Source: Streptomyces sp. (GTDB lineage: Bacteria; Actinomycetota; Actinomycetes; Streptomycetales; Streptomycetaceae). Taken from it: a stretch of 64,000 bases of DNA. Under the pieces are notes generated by a model. That model searched no databases. It saw only the letters and a program-made list of their open reading frames with translations, and was not told where the DNA came from. Shown here one piece after another: positions 52,842 through 61,238 of this stretch (within the stretch, counting starts at the first letter, position 1; the number at the start of each line of letters is the position of its first letter). The DNA lies in NCBI RefSeq assembly GCF_019510245.1, contig NZ_JAEKKT010000154.1, positions 38,640-102,639 of the forward strand, in the 5' to 3' direction. Both the position numbers and the translations under genes were made by a program.

Positions 52842-52861
52842 TTGTTCGAGGGGGCGAACAA
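52842..52861. promoter_or_regulatory. second inverted repeat in the LacI/oxidoreductase promoter region
   Basis: TTGTTCG (52842-52848) and CGAACAA (52855-52861) form perfect 7-bp arms around 6 nt. It is in the middle of the 251-bp divergent region and may be an operator of either gene. Confidence 0.45.
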
Positions 52862-52985
52862 CAGGAGTGAATGGCCTTATGGTCTGCACGGCAAGGGGGC
52901 TTCCTATGAGCAAGCTGTTGATCGGGCTGCCGATCAGGCTGCGTACGACGACGTACGACGAGACGCGTGACCGGAGGACGACAAG

Positions 52986-54032
52986 ATGACGGTGACCCTG
53001 GCGGACGTGGCGGCCCGCGCCCAGGTCTCGCCCGCGACGGTGTCGCGCGTACTGAACGGCAACTACCCCGTGGCGGCGTCCACACGGGAGCGGGTGCTGC
53101 GGGCGGTGGACGAGCTGGACTACGTCCTCAACGGGCCGGCGAGCGCGCTCGCGGCGGCCACCTCCGACCTGGTCGGCATCCTGGTCAACGACATCGCCGA
53201 CCCGTTCTTCGGGATCATGGCGAGCGCGATCCAGGGCGAGATCGGCGGTCCGGGCGGGCGCGCGGGCGGCGAGCGGCTGGCGGTGACCTGCAACACCGGG
53301 GGGTCGCCGGAGCGGGAGCTGACGTACCTGACGCTGCTGCAACGGCAGCGGGCGGCAGCGGTGATCCTGACCGGCGGGGCCGTGGAGGACGCGCCGCACG
53401 CGGCGGCGGTGGCGGCGAAGCTGCGGAAGCTGGCGGACGCCGGGACCAAGGTGGTGCTGTGCGGGCGGCCGCCGGCGCCGGACACCAACGCGGTGGCGCT
53501 GACCTTCGACAACCGCGGCGGCGGCAAGCAGCTGACCGAGCACCTCATCGGCCTGGGCCACCGGCGCCTCGGCTACATCGCGGGCCCGGAGGAGCGGACG
53601 ACCACCCGGCACCGCCTCGAGGGCCACCGGGCGGCGCTGGCCGACGCGGGTATCGAGGAGGACCCGCGCTGGACCGTGCACGGGCGGTACGACCGACGGG
53701 CGGGCTACGAGGCGACGCTGGAGCTGCTGCGCCGGGACCCGACGCTCACCGCGGTGGTGGCGGCGAACGACTCGGTCGCGCTGGGCGCGTGCGCGGCGCT
53801 GCGGGAGTCGGGGCTGCGGATCCCGGCGGACGTGTCGGTGGCCGGCTTCGACGACCTGCCGTTCAGCATCGACGCGGTGCCGTCGCTGACGACGGTCCGG
53901 CTGCCGCTCGCGGAGGCGGGGGCGCGGGCCGGCCGCATCGCCATGGGCCGCGAGGAGCCGCCGCCGGGCGGGATCGCGACGGTCCGCGGCGAGCTGATGG
54001 TCCGGGGGTCCTCGGGGGTGCCACGCGGCTGA
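52986..54032 (+). CDS. LacI family transcriptional regulator
   Basis: The 348-residue repressor has a LacI helix-turn-helix (TLADVAARAQVSPATVSRVLNGNYPVAASTRERVLRAVDELDYVLN) and a sugar-binding sensor domain (VGILVNDIADPFFGIMASAIQ, TFDNRGGGKQLTEHLIGLGHRRLGYIAG, VAGFDDLPFSIDAVPSLTTVRLPL). The ATG follows GGAGG. It is divergent from the Gfo/DUF993/isomerase operon and most likely represses it through AAGCGCTT at 52773. Its stop codon runs straight into a long dispersed repeat copy (54032-54123). Confidence 0.93.
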   Translation: MTVTLADVAARAQVSPATVSRVLNGNYPVAASTRERVLRAVDELDYVLNGPASALAAATSDLVGILVNDIADPFFGIMASAIQGEIGGPGGRAGGERLAVTCNTGGSPERELTYLTLLQRQRAAAVILTGGAVEDAPHAAAVAAKLRKLADAGTKVVLCGRPPAPDTNAVALTFDNRGGGKQLTEHLIGLGHRRLGYIAGPEERTTTRHRLEGHRAALADAGIEEDPRWTVHGRYDRRAGYEATLELLRRDPTLTAVVAANDSVALGACAALRESGLRIPADVSVAGFDDLPFSIDAVPSLTTVRLPLAEAGARAGRIAMGREEPPPGGIATVRGELMVRGSSGVPRG

Positions 54033-54123
54033 GCGCTCCGCTGGGGGAGGGCCGCGATGTGGCGTCCGGCGGCTGCCGGGTGCAGCGCCGTCGTGGCTGG
54101 TCGCGCAGTTCCCCGCGCCCCTA
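54032..54123. repeat. long copy of the dispersed repeat after the LacI gene
   Basis: It begins AGCGCTCCGCTGGG right at the LacI stop and ends GGCTGGTCGCGCAGTTCCCCGCGCCCC. It shares both ends with 17902-18004, where the middle differs by a 7-bp tandem array. Confidence 0.75.
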
Positions 54124-54206
54124 GGGGCGCTGCTGAACCGCAGCCGACCTGGCACAGGGGACGACACCGGGGGCACGGCTCAGATGCCCCGGACGTCCCT
54201 CGCTCC

Positions 54207-54240
54207 CGGTATCGGCCGGGCAGCCGCCCGGCCGATACCG
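54207..54240. terminator. first of two back-to-back hairpins
   Basis: A perfect 15-bp stem CGGTATCGGCCGGGC/GCCCGGCCGATACCG with a 4-nt loop lies between the convergent LacI and glycine-rich protein genes. Confidence 0.8.
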
Positions 54241-54251
54241 GGGCCGGATAC

Positions 54252-54290
54252 ACGGATCCGGGTGCCCGAAGGTCGGGCACCCGGATCCGT
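54252..54290. terminator. second back-to-back hairpin terminator
   Basis: A perfect 18-bp stem ACGGATCCGGGTGCCCGA/TCGGGCACCCGGATCCGT with a 3-nt loop, 11 bp after the first hairpin, is followed on the plus strand by CCTTTGATTT. It separates two convergent genes. Confidence 0.85.
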
Positions 54291-54329
54291 CCTTTGATTT
54301 CAGGGGAGGGTCAGACGCGGAGGGCCGGC

Positions 54330-54746
54330 TCAGTCCCAGCCGCCCCAGCCGTAGTCGTCGTCGCCGCCGCCGTAGCCACCGTGGCCGTGACCGCCGTAGC
54401 CGCCATAGCCACCGCCATAGCCGCCGTGACCGCCGTAGCCACCGCCGCCGTAGCCACCGCCGCCGTAGCCACCGCCGCCGTGGCCTCCGCCGCCGTAACC
54501 TCCGCCGCCATGGCCGCCACCGCCGCCGCCGTGGCCACCGCCACCGCCGCCGCCGTGGCCACCGCCACCGCCGCCGCCGTGGCCGCCGCCGCCACCGCCA
54601 CCGCCGTTGTCCTGGTAGGAGACGACGTGGTCGGGCGCCGCGTGGGTGGCCGCACTGGCGACTCCGGCTCCGGCGGCGAGCGCCAGGATGGGTGCCGAAA
54701 TCGCAGCGATGGCGACCCTCTTCATACGTGTGGTGTGCGCGCGCAT
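54330..54746 (-). CDS. secreted glycine-rich repeat protein
   Basis: The 138-residue protein begins with a signal peptide (MRAHTTRMKRVAIAAISAPILALAAGAGVASA). The mature chain of about 107 residues is mainly GGGGHGG and GGGYGGHGG repeats with an acidic aromatic end (GGDDDYGWGGWD). This low-complexity Gly/His/Tyr composition suits a surface, adhesive or metal-binding structural protein; a His-rich metal role is only a guess. The ATG at 54746 has GAGAGGGG upstream. The repeats are made of GCCGCC/ACC-type trinucleotides and likely vary between strains. It is isolated by a double terminator downstream. Confidence 0.85.
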   Translation of the reverse strand: MRAHTTRMKRVAIAAISAPILALAAGAGVASAATHAAPDHVVSYQDNGGGGGGGGHGGGGGGGHGGGGGGGHGGGGGGHGGGGYGGGGHGGGGYGGGGYGGGGYGGHGGYGGGYGGYGGHGHGGYGGGDDDYGWGGWD

Positions 54747-55118
54747 GGTTCGCCCCTCTCCGAGGGTGTGGTTAGTGACGACGGCCGCCATGTCAGGAGG
54801 GTCGGCCGCCCTGCGTGCGCTCCAGAGCCTGCGCGCAGCTCAGAACGCGTCCGCCGCCCGTGATGCCGGTTCTCCGCACCGGTCCGAGCTCTTCCGGCGG
54901 ACCACGTCACGTCCTGGTTGAAACGGACATAAGTGACGTTCGTGTATAAACCTACGGCGCGGACGCGACGAAGTCAAAAGCAGGACCCGGGCCAACCAAA
55001 AAAGACAAGTAAAGCCCGCGGCGCCGCCGTTCGGGCCGACGCCTTCCGGCCGGGCGGGGTGGCGGGATAGCCTCGGAGGCGCGGTATCTCTGACTCAGTC
55101 AAACATCGGGGTCCAGCC
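54747..55118. other. divergent promoter region
   Basis: No gene is seen in this 372-bp gap. It holds an AT-rich block near 54920-55015 (TATAAA at 54943, runs of A), which should include the promoters of the leftward glycine-rich protein and the rightward MarR-GNAT gene. Confidence 0.4.
55091..55101. promoter_or_regulatory. palindrome upstream of the MarR-GNAT gene
   Basis: TGACTCAGTCA, a perfect 11-bp palindrome, 17 bp before the ATG. MarR-type regulators commonly bind such sites in their own promoters. Confidence 0.45.
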
Positions 55119-56054
55119 ATGACCGTCCAGGACGTCCGTGCCTTCAACCGCTTCTACACCAATCTCATCGGCGCCCTCGACTACGGCCGCCACCTCTACG
55201 CCCCGTACACCCTCACCGAGGCCCGGGTGCTGTACGAGCTCGCGCACGCCGCCGACACCGACGCGGCCGACCTGCGGTCCGATCTCGCGCTGGACGCCGG
55301 ATACTTGAGCCGGATCCTCAACAAGTTCGAGGAGGCCGGGCTGATCGAGCGCGCGCCCTCGGAGAAGGACCCGCGGCGGCGGCGCGTCTCCCTCACCCAG
55401 GGCGGCCGGGCGGCCGCCGAACTGCTCGACGAACGGGCCCGGGAATCGGTCGGCTCCCTGCTGGGCGCCGTCGACCCGGGCGAGCGGTCCCGCCTCGCCG
55501 AGGCGATGCGCACCATCCGCACGATCCTCGGCGACGGGCACACCCCCGAGGGCTCCGGCGAGGTCGTGCTGCGCGAGCCGCACCCCGGCGACCTGGGCTG
55601 GATCGTGCAGCGCAACGCAGCCCTGTACGCGGCCGAGTACGGCTGGAACACCGACTACGAGGGCCTCGTCGCCCGGATCGTCGCCGACTACGCCGAGGAC
55701 CACGACCCGCACCTGGAGCGGACCTGGATCGCCGAGTGGGCCGGGCGTCCGGTGGGCTGCGTGATGTGCGTACGGGACGACGCGCCGGGCACCGCACGGC
55801 TGCGGCTGCTGCTCGTCGAACCGGAGGCCCGCGGGCTCGGCATCGGCGACCGGCTGGTCACCGCCGTGACCGACTTCGCGCGCGGGGTCGGCTACCGGGA
55901 GCTGGTCCTGTGGACCAACGACGTGCTGTCCGCCGCCCGCAGCATCTACCAGCGGCACGGTTTCGTCCTCACCGCCGAGAAACCGCACCGCTCCTTCGGC
56001 AAGGACCTGGTCGGCCAGGACTGGCGGCTGGACCTGCACACGACCGGTGAGTGA
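55119..56054 (+). CDS. MarR-type regulator fused to a GNAT acetyltransferase
   Basis: The 311-residue protein has a MarR winged helix in residues 1-140 (LTEARVLYELAHAADTDAADLRSDLALDAGYLSRILNKFEEAGLIERAPSEKDPRRRRVSLT). A GNAT domain follows in about 150-305, with the acetyl-CoA loop LVEPEARGLGIGDRLVTAV and the end strand SAARSIYQRHGFVLTAEKPH. MarR-GNAT fusions are known in actinobacteria, but their substrates are mostly unknown. It likely senses or modifies a small molecule or amine. It is followed 17 bp later by a TIM-barrel gene and may share its transcript. Confidence 0.93.
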   Translation: MTVQDVRAFNRFYTNLIGALDYGRHLYAPYTLTEARVLYELAHAADTDAADLRSDLALDAGYLSRILNKFEEAGLIERAPSEKDPRRRRVSLTQGGRAAAELLDERARESVGSLLGAVDPGERSRLAEAMRTIRTILGDGHTPEGSGEVVLREPHPGDLGWIVQRNAALYAAEYGWNTDYEGLVARIVADYAEDHDPHLERTWIAEWAGRPVGCVMCVRDDAPGTARLRLLLVEPEARGLGIGDRLVTAVTDFARGVGYRELVLWTNDVLSAARSIYQRHGFVLTAEKPHRSFGKDLVGQDWRLDLHTTGE

Positions 56055-56071
56055 GAAGTAGGTTGGTGGGC

Positions 56072-56872
56072 ATGAAGTTCGCCTTCTCCACCCTCGGGGT
56101 TCCCGGTCTGCCGGTGCCGGACGTGCTGGCCCTCGCCACCGCCCACGGCTACCACGGCGTCGAGCTGCGCGCCCATCCGGAGGAGCCCGTGCACCCCGGC
56201 CTCGGCCCGGCCGCGCGCTCGGACGTGGCCGCCGAGTTCAAGGCGACCGGGGTGGAGGTCCTGGGCGTCGCCGGGTACGCGCGCCTCGCGGCGCCCGGCG
56301 CGGACGCCCCGGTCCTCGACGAGACCCGCCAACTCCTCCAGCTCGCCCACGACCTGGGCGCCCCCTACGTCCGCGTCTTCCCCGGCGCCGACCCGTCCCT
56401 GCCCGCGGCCGAGTCCGACGCGATCGCCGCCCGGCGGCTCGGCACGGTCGCCGAGGACGCCGCCGCGCTCGGCGTACGGGTGCTGCTCGAGACCCACGAC
56501 TCGCACCGCACCGGCGCCGCGGCGATCCGGGTCCTCGGCCCGGTCGGCCACCGCATGGTCGGCTCGCTCTGGGACGTCATGCACACCTGGCTGGGCGGCG
56601 AGCAGCCCGCCGAGACCTACGCGGCGCTCGCCCCGCACCTCGGCTACGTCCAGGTCAAGGACATCGCCTCGGCCGACGACACCACCCCGCTGCCGCTCGG
56701 CGCCGGGATCCTCCCCCTCTCCGAGTGCGTCGAGGTGCTCTCCCGGCACGGCTGGGACGGCTGGCTGTGCTGGGAGTACGAGAAACGCTGGTACGAGGCC
56801 GCGGCCCCGCTGCCCGGCCTGCTGGCGGCGGGCCGGGAGCACCTGGCCCGGCTGCTCACCGAGTCGGCCTGA
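56072..56872 (+). CDS. sugar phosphate isomerase/epimerase (TIM barrel)
   Basis: The 266-residue protein of the xylose-isomerase-like TIM-barrel family has MKFAFSTLGVPGLPVPDVLALATAHGYHGVELRAHPEEP at the N-terminus. Metal ligands are visible in LLETHDSHRTGAAA, WDVMHTWLGG, VQVKDI and WLCWEYEKRW. It is predicted to isomerise a sugar or keto-sugar. The ATG at 56072 follows GTAGGTTGG. It lies 17 bp after the MarR-GNAT gene and converges on aroA with 9 bp between stops. Confidence 0.9.
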   Translation: MKFAFSTLGVPGLPVPDVLALATAHGYHGVELRAHPEEPVHPGLGPAARSDVAAEFKATGVEVLGVAGYARLAAPGADAPVLDETRQLLQLAHDLGAPYVRVFPGADPSLPAAESDAIAARRLGTVAEDAAALGVRVLLETHDSHRTGAAAIRVLGPVGHRMVGSLWDVMHTWLGGEQPAETYAALAPHLGYVQVKDIASADDTTPLPLGAGILPLSECVEVLSRHGWDGWLCWEYEKRWYEAAAPLPGLLAAGREHLARLLTESA

Positions 56873-56881
56873 CCCCCGCCC

Positions 56882-58132
56882 TCACGCGCCGGCCACCGGA
56901 ATCCCCCACCCCGCGGCCAGCTCACCGAACGCCTCGTGGAAGCCCGGGAAGGTCTTCTTCACGCAGCCGGGGTCGTCGAAGGAGATCCCGGGCGTGCGCA
57001 GCCCGGTCACCGCGAAGGACATGACGACGCGGTGGTCGCCGTAGGTCTTGATCTCGGCCGGGACGGGCGTGCCGGGCCGGATCTCGATCCAGTCCTCGCC
57101 CGTGGCGACCTCGATGCCCAGCCGGCGCAGGTTCTCCGCGCAGGCGTCGAGCCGGTCGCACTCCTTCACCCGGGTGTTGGCGACGTCCTCGATCCGGACG
57201 GGACCGCTCGCGAAGGGGGCGACGGCCGCGAGGGTGGGCATGGTGTCGGAGATGTCCCGCATGGCGACGGTCAGGCCGCGCAGCCGGCCCGTGCCCCGGA
57301 CGGTCGTCCGGTCCTCGCCGACCTCCACGTCCGCGCCCATCCGCCGCAGTACGTCCACGAACCCGAGGTCCCCCTGGAGCGCGCCCCGCCCGAGCCCCGG
57401 GACGGTGACCTCACGGCCCGTCACGGCCGCCGCGGCGAAGAAGTAACTGGCGGTGGAGGCGTCCGGCTCGACCGCGTAGGTGGTGGCCCGGTACCCGCCC
57501 GGCGGCACGACGAAGGTGTCCCCCTCCCGCGCCACCTCCACCCCGAACGACCTCATCATCGCGATCGTGATCTCCACGTACGGCGCGGACACCAGGTCCG
57601 TCACCCGGATCCGCAGGCCCTTGCGGGTGAGCGGGCCGAGCAGGAGCAGGGCGGTGAGGTACTGCGAGGACTGCCCGGCGTCGAGCGTCACCTCGCCGCC
57701 CTCGACGCCGGCCGCCTCGATGCGCAGCGGGTGGTGGCCCTCGGCCGCCTCGTGGCGCAGGTCGACCCCGAGGTCGCGCAGGGCGCGGGTGAGCGGGGCG
57801 AGGGGGCGGCGGCGCATCTGCTCGGAGGCGTCGAAGCGGTAGCTGCCGTGGCCGGCGGCGGCGAGGGTGGGCAGGAAGCGGGCGGTGGTGGCGCCGTCCC
57901 GGCAGTAGACGTCGGCCTCGGGCAGCGCGGGGCCCTGCGGGCGGCCGTCCACCTGCCAGGTGTCGGGGGTGCGGCCGACTCGGTAGCCGAGCCGGGCCAG
58001 GCCCTCGGCGAAGCCCTCGGTGTCGTCGGAGCGGAGGGGGCGGACGAGGGTGGTGACTCCGTCGGCGGCGGCCGCGAGGAAGAGGGCGCGGGCGGTGACG
58101 GACTTGGAACCGGGGATGTCGACGAGGGGCAT
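56882..58132 (-). CDS. aroA: 3-phosphoshikimate 1-carboxyvinyltransferase (EPSP synthase) paralogue
   Basis: The 416-residue protein has the EPSP synthase signatures: GSKSVTARALFLAAAADG (phosphate-binding), DAGQSSQYLTALLLLGP, EPDASTASYFFAAAA, and the KECDRLDACAENLRRLGIEV and YGDHRVVMSFAVTGL segments. It catalyses transfer of enolpyruvate from PEP to shikimate 3-phosphate. The ATG at 58132 is the only start that opens directly with the family N-terminus (MPLVDIPGSKS). There are no aromatic or shikimate neighbours, so this may be a second copy or a specialised enzyme (inference). Substrate residues look intact. Confidence 0.9.
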   Translation of the reverse strand: MPLVDIPGSKSVTARALFLAAAADGVTTLVRPLRSDDTEGFAEGLARLGYRVGRTPDTWQVDGRPQGPALPEADVYCRDGATTARFLPTLAAAGHGSYRFDASEQMRRRPLAPLTRALRDLGVDLRHEAAEGHHPLRIEAAGVEGGEVTLDAGQSSQYLTALLLLGPLTRKGLRIRVTDLVSAPYVEITIAMMRSFGVEVAREGDTFVVPPGGYRATTYAVEPDASTASYFFAAAAVTGREVTVPGLGRGALQGDLGFVDVLRRMGADVEVGEDRTTVRGTGRLRGLTVAMRDISDTMPTLAAVAPFASGPVRIEDVANTRVKECDRLDACAENLRRLGIEVATGEDWIEIRPGTPVPAEIKTYGDHRVVMSFAVTGLRTPGISFDDPGCVKKTFPGFHEAFGELAAGWGIPVAGA

Positions 58133-58217
58133 GCCGTCATGATCGCTTGCCGGGAGGCTCGGGTGGGGGGTTTTCCAGGGGGTGGAACAGGTCGTTCGTC
58201 GACTTCGGGCCGGTGGG

Positions 58218-58286
58218 GGTTGTTCGCGCAGTTCCTCCCCCAGCCTTCGGCCGGGGGCACCCCCAGCGCCCCTTTCAGGGGCGCTG
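58218..58286. repeat. dispersed repeat copy upstream of aroA
   Basis: TTGTTCGCGCAGTTCC is followed by the palindromic CCCCCAGCCTTCGGCCGGGG part and by GCGCCCCTTTCAGGGGCGC, a perfect 8-bp stem. It lies between the aroA start and the GH3 promoter. The rest of 58133-58539 shows no gene. Confidence 0.8.
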
Positions 58287-58539
58287 TCCCTGACGTAACT
58301 TCCAGCTCCCCCTTCCCGAATTACGGAAACGGACCGCCCGACGGGAACCCCTCCCCCGTCCCGTCCGTCCAAAGCGCAGGCTGTCGGAAGAGTCTCCGTG
58401 GTGTGGTGTCGGCCCTCGCTGCTGGCTGCGAGCGCCGGCCTACCCTCTCCGCCGCACCACGGCCGCCGGCCCGCCGCCATCGACGTGCCCCCCTCCCAAT
58501 GCGCCGATGGCGGCCCCTCTGCGGGTACCGTGCTTTCCC

Positions 58540-58586
58540 TTGACGGAAAGAAACTTCCCGAATATTGGTGATCCCACGGAAGTTTC
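58540..58586 (+). promoter_or_regulatory. GH3 promoter with overlapping inverted repeat
   Basis: TTGACG (58540-58545) and TATTGG (58563-58568) are 17 bp apart. GAAACTTCC (58550-58558) and GGAAGTTTC (58578-58586) are perfect 9-bp arms, the first inside the promoter spacer. Overlap of site and promoter suggests repression. Confidence 0.6.
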
Positions 58587-58619
58587 CTTCAGCCGGTTTC
58601 TCCACCGGAAGGAGCGCAC

Positions 58620-60413
58620 GTGCCCTCCAGACGCACCGTCCTCGCCGCGACCGCGGGCGTCACCGCGGGACTGGCCGTCGGCACCAGCGCGAACGCCCTC
58701 GGCTCCGACGACAAGAGACTCCGCGCGATCGTCTCCCGGATGACGCTCGAGGAGAAGGTCGGGCAGCTGTTCATGATGCGGGTCTACGGGCATTCGGCCA
58801 CCGACCCCGACCAGGCCGACATCGACGCCAACCTCAAGGAGATCGGCGTCCGCACTGCGGCCGAGCTGATCGGGAAGTACCGGGTCGGCGGGATCATCTA
58901 CTTCACCTGGACGCACAACACCCGTGACCCGCGACAGATCGCCGAACTGTCCAACGGGATCCAGCGGGCCTCGCTGGAACAGCCGCGCGGCCTGCCCGTC
59001 CTGATCGCCACCGACCAGGAGCACGGCGCCGTCTGCCGGATCGGCAGGCCCGCCACGCTCTTCCCGGGCGCCATGGCCCTCGGGGCGGGCGGCTCCCGGG
59101 CCGACGCCCGCACCGTCGGCCGTGTCTCCGGCGCGGAGCTGCGGGCGATGGGTGTCCGGCAGGACTACTCCCCCGACGCCGACGTGAACGTGAACCCGGC
59201 CAACCCGATCATCGGCGTACGGTCCTTCGGGGCCGGCCCGGACGCGGTCGGGGCGCTGGTCGCCGCCGAGGTGCAGGGGTACCAGGAGGCGGGCGTGGCG
59301 GCCACCGCCAAGCACTTCCCGGGGCACGGCGACACCGCCGTCGACAGCCACACCGGCTTCCCGGTGATCACGCACAGCCGGGAGCTGTGGGAGAAGCTGG
59401 ACGCGGTCCCGTTCCGGGCGGCGATCGAGGCCGGCATCGACTCCGTCATGACCGCGCACATCCAGTTCCCGGCCCTGGACGGCTCCGGCGACCCGGCCAC
59501 CCTCTCGCACCCGGTCCTCACCGGCATCCTGCGCGACGAACTCGGCTACGACGGGGTCGTGGTGACCGACTCCCTGGGCATGGAGGGGGTGCGCACGAAG
59601 TACGGCGACGACCGGGTGCCGGTGCTCGCCCTGAAGGCCGGAGTGGACCAGCTCCTCAACCCGCCCACCCTGGACATCGCCTGGAACGCCGTCCTGAAGG
59701 CCGTGCAGGACGGTGAGCTGACCGAGTCCCGGCTGGACGAGTCGATCCTGCGGATCCTGCGGCTGAAGTCCCGGCTGGGGCTGCTCGACCGGCCGTACGT
59801 CAACACGAAGGACGTCGGCCGGGTGGTCGGCGCGGCGAAGCACCTCGCCGCCGCCGACCGCATCGCCGAGCACACCACCACCCTGCTGGTCAACGAGGGC
59901 GGACTGCTCCCCCTCTCCCCGCGCACGCACGCAAAGGTGCTGGTCGTGGGCGCCGACCCGGACTCGCCGTCCGGTACGACGGGCCCGCCGACCGGCGTGC
60001 TCGCCGCCGCCCTCACCGGACTGGGTTTCACCGCGAGCGCGTTGTCCACGGGTACCGCGCCGTCCGCCACGACCGTCGACAAGGCCGTCGCGGCGGCGCG
60101 GGAGGCGGACGCGGTGGTGGTCGGGACGTACAACGTGACGGCGGGCAGCGGACAGCAGCAGCTGGTGGAACGGCTGGTCGCGACCGGCCGCCCGGTGGTG
60201 GCGGTGGCGGTGCGCAATCCCTACGATGTCGCCCAACTCCCCTCCGTGCGAGCCTGCTTGGCGGCCTACTCCTGGACCGACGTCGAACTGCGGGCCGCGG
60301 CGCGGGTGATCGCGGGCAAGGTGGCGCCGCGCGGCAGACTGCCGGTGCCGGTGCAACGGGCGGACGATCCGGCCCAGGTGCTGTATCCGATCGGCCACGG
60401 GCTGACGTATTAG
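58620..60413 (+). CDS. secreted glycoside hydrolase family 3 (beta-N-acetylglucosaminidase type)
   Basis: The 597-residue protein has a twin-arginine-type signal (MPSRRTVLAATAGVTAGLAVGTSA) and then the GH3 barrel. The conserved TAKHFPGHGDTAVDSHTGFPVI is the NagZ-type KHFPGHG/DSH motif, and VVTDSLGMEGV carries the catalytic Asp nucleophile. A C-terminal alpha/beta domain follows (ADPDSPSGTTGPPTGVL to the end). The DSH (general acid-base) pair supports beta-N-acetylglucosaminidase over glucosidase. It should trim chitin or cell-wall sugars outside the cell. A GTG start has AGGAG 6 nt upstream. A promoter overlapping an inverted repeat lies just before. Confidence 0.92.
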   Translation: MPSRRTVLAATAGVTAGLAVGTSANALGSDDKRLRAIVSRMTLEEKVGQLFMMRVYGHSATDPDQADIDANLKEIGVRTAAELIGKYRVGGIIYFTWTHNTRDPRQIAELSNGIQRASLEQPRGLPVLIATDQEHGAVCRIGRPATLFPGAMALGAGGSRADARTVGRVSGAELRAMGVRQDYSPDADVNVNPANPIIGVRSFGAGPDAVGALVAAEVQGYQEAGVAATAKHFPGHGDTAVDSHTGFPVITHSRELWEKLDAVPFRAAIEAGIDSVMTAHIQFPALDGSGDPATLSHPVLTGILRDELGYDGVVVTDSLGMEGVRTKYGDDRVPVLALKAGVDQLLNPPTLDIAWNAVLKAVQDGELTESRLDESILRILRLKSRLGLLDRPYVNTKDVGRVVGAAKHLAAADRIAEHTTTLLVNEGGLLPLSPRTHAKVLVVGADPDSPSGTTGPPTGVLAAALTGLGFTASALSTGTAPSATTVDKAVAAAREADAVVVGTYNVTAGSGQQQLVERLVATGRPVVAVAVRNPYDVAQLPSVRACLAAYSWTDVELRAAARVIAGKVAPRGRLPVPVQRADDPAQVLYPIGHGLTY

Positions 60414-60515
60414 ACGTACGCCGCGGAACCGGGCGTAACGTCCCCAACAGGCGGAAAGCCTCCCGTACAGCTGACGCGGACCGTGATCGCGGGCCACGCT
60501 GGCAGGGGGGTCGGT

Positions 60516-61133
60516 ATGCGGAGCAGACGTTTTGCGGGGGTCCTGGTGGCGGTGGCCGTCGTGCTGCTGCCGGCCGGTTGCCGGACGCCGTCGTCCGAGG
60601 CACCGGCGGGCAGCGCGCGCTCGACGGCGAGCCCGGCGCCGTCCGGGTTCGGCACGCGGTTCCTCGCGGTCGGCGAGTGCAGCTCGTTCGGGACCGCCGG
60701 CTTCACCGAGGTGCCCTGCACCAGTGAACGGGCGGCGGCCCGGGTGATCGCCCGGTACGACGGCACCGTCGCCGACGGTCCGCTGTGCCCGGCCACCACC
60801 GACTTCGTGCTGCACATCGGCGCCCAGCGCGCGGGCGGCGGCGAGGACGGCGACGGAACGATCCCGCAGGGCTACGCCTGCATGCGCAGCCTGGAGCCGC
60901 CGCACCCCGGCGACCCCGGCGGGGGCGGCGGCCCGCGCACGATCGTCGGCGACTGTGTCTACGGCTCGGGCCGGGGCGAGGTCCGCGAGACCGCCTGCGA
61001 CGGCTCGGGGAGACGCAAGCCGCAGTACCGGGTGGTACGGGCGGTGGCCTCACGGGACGCCTGCCCGGCGTCCACCGCCCTCTACGTGCAGCTGGGCGGT
61101 GAGCATCCGGTGGGCTGCGCCCGGCGGCTGTGA
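60516..61133 (+). CDS. putative lipoprotein of unknown function
   Basis: The 205-residue protein has a lipoprotein signal (MRSRRFAGVLVAVAVVLLPAGC, Cys about 22) followed by a Ser/Pro/Ala linker. The folded part has six further Cys (GECSSFG, VPCTSER, LCPATTD, ACMRSLE, DCVYGSG, ACDGSG and DACPAST), so it is probably disulfide-linked outside the cell. I recognise no family. ATG 60516 has AGGGGGG upstream and fits the signal peptide better than the frame start at 60483. It may follow the GH3 gene, 102 bp away, in one transcript. Confidence 0.82.
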   Translation: MRSRRFAGVLVAVAVVLLPAGCRTPSSEAPAGSARSTASPAPSGFGTRFLAVGECSSFGTAGFTEVPCTSERAAARVIARYDGTVADGPLCPATTDFVLHIGAQRAGGGEDGDGTIPQGYACMRSLEPPHPGDPGGGGGPRTIVGDCVYGSGRGEVRETACDGSGRRKPQYRVVRAVASRDACPASTALYVQLGGEHPVGCARRL

Positions 61134-61238
61134 ACGCTCCGTGTCAGCAGCGCCCGCAGCGGGGGCTCGTCCGGAGCGTCCAGGGCACGGGCCAGACAGT
61201 GGGCAGGCGTCGCGGTGATGCCGCGGACGCCGCTCCCG

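Noticed and set aside
52804..52989. 61-codon frame between the oxidoreductase and LacI genes
   Set aside because: It covers the operator region, has no ribosome site and no domain.
54380..54600. GCCGCC/ACC-type repeats looked like a CRISPR or satellite array
   Set aside because: They are the codons of the glycine-rich protein; there are no constant repeats with unique spacers.
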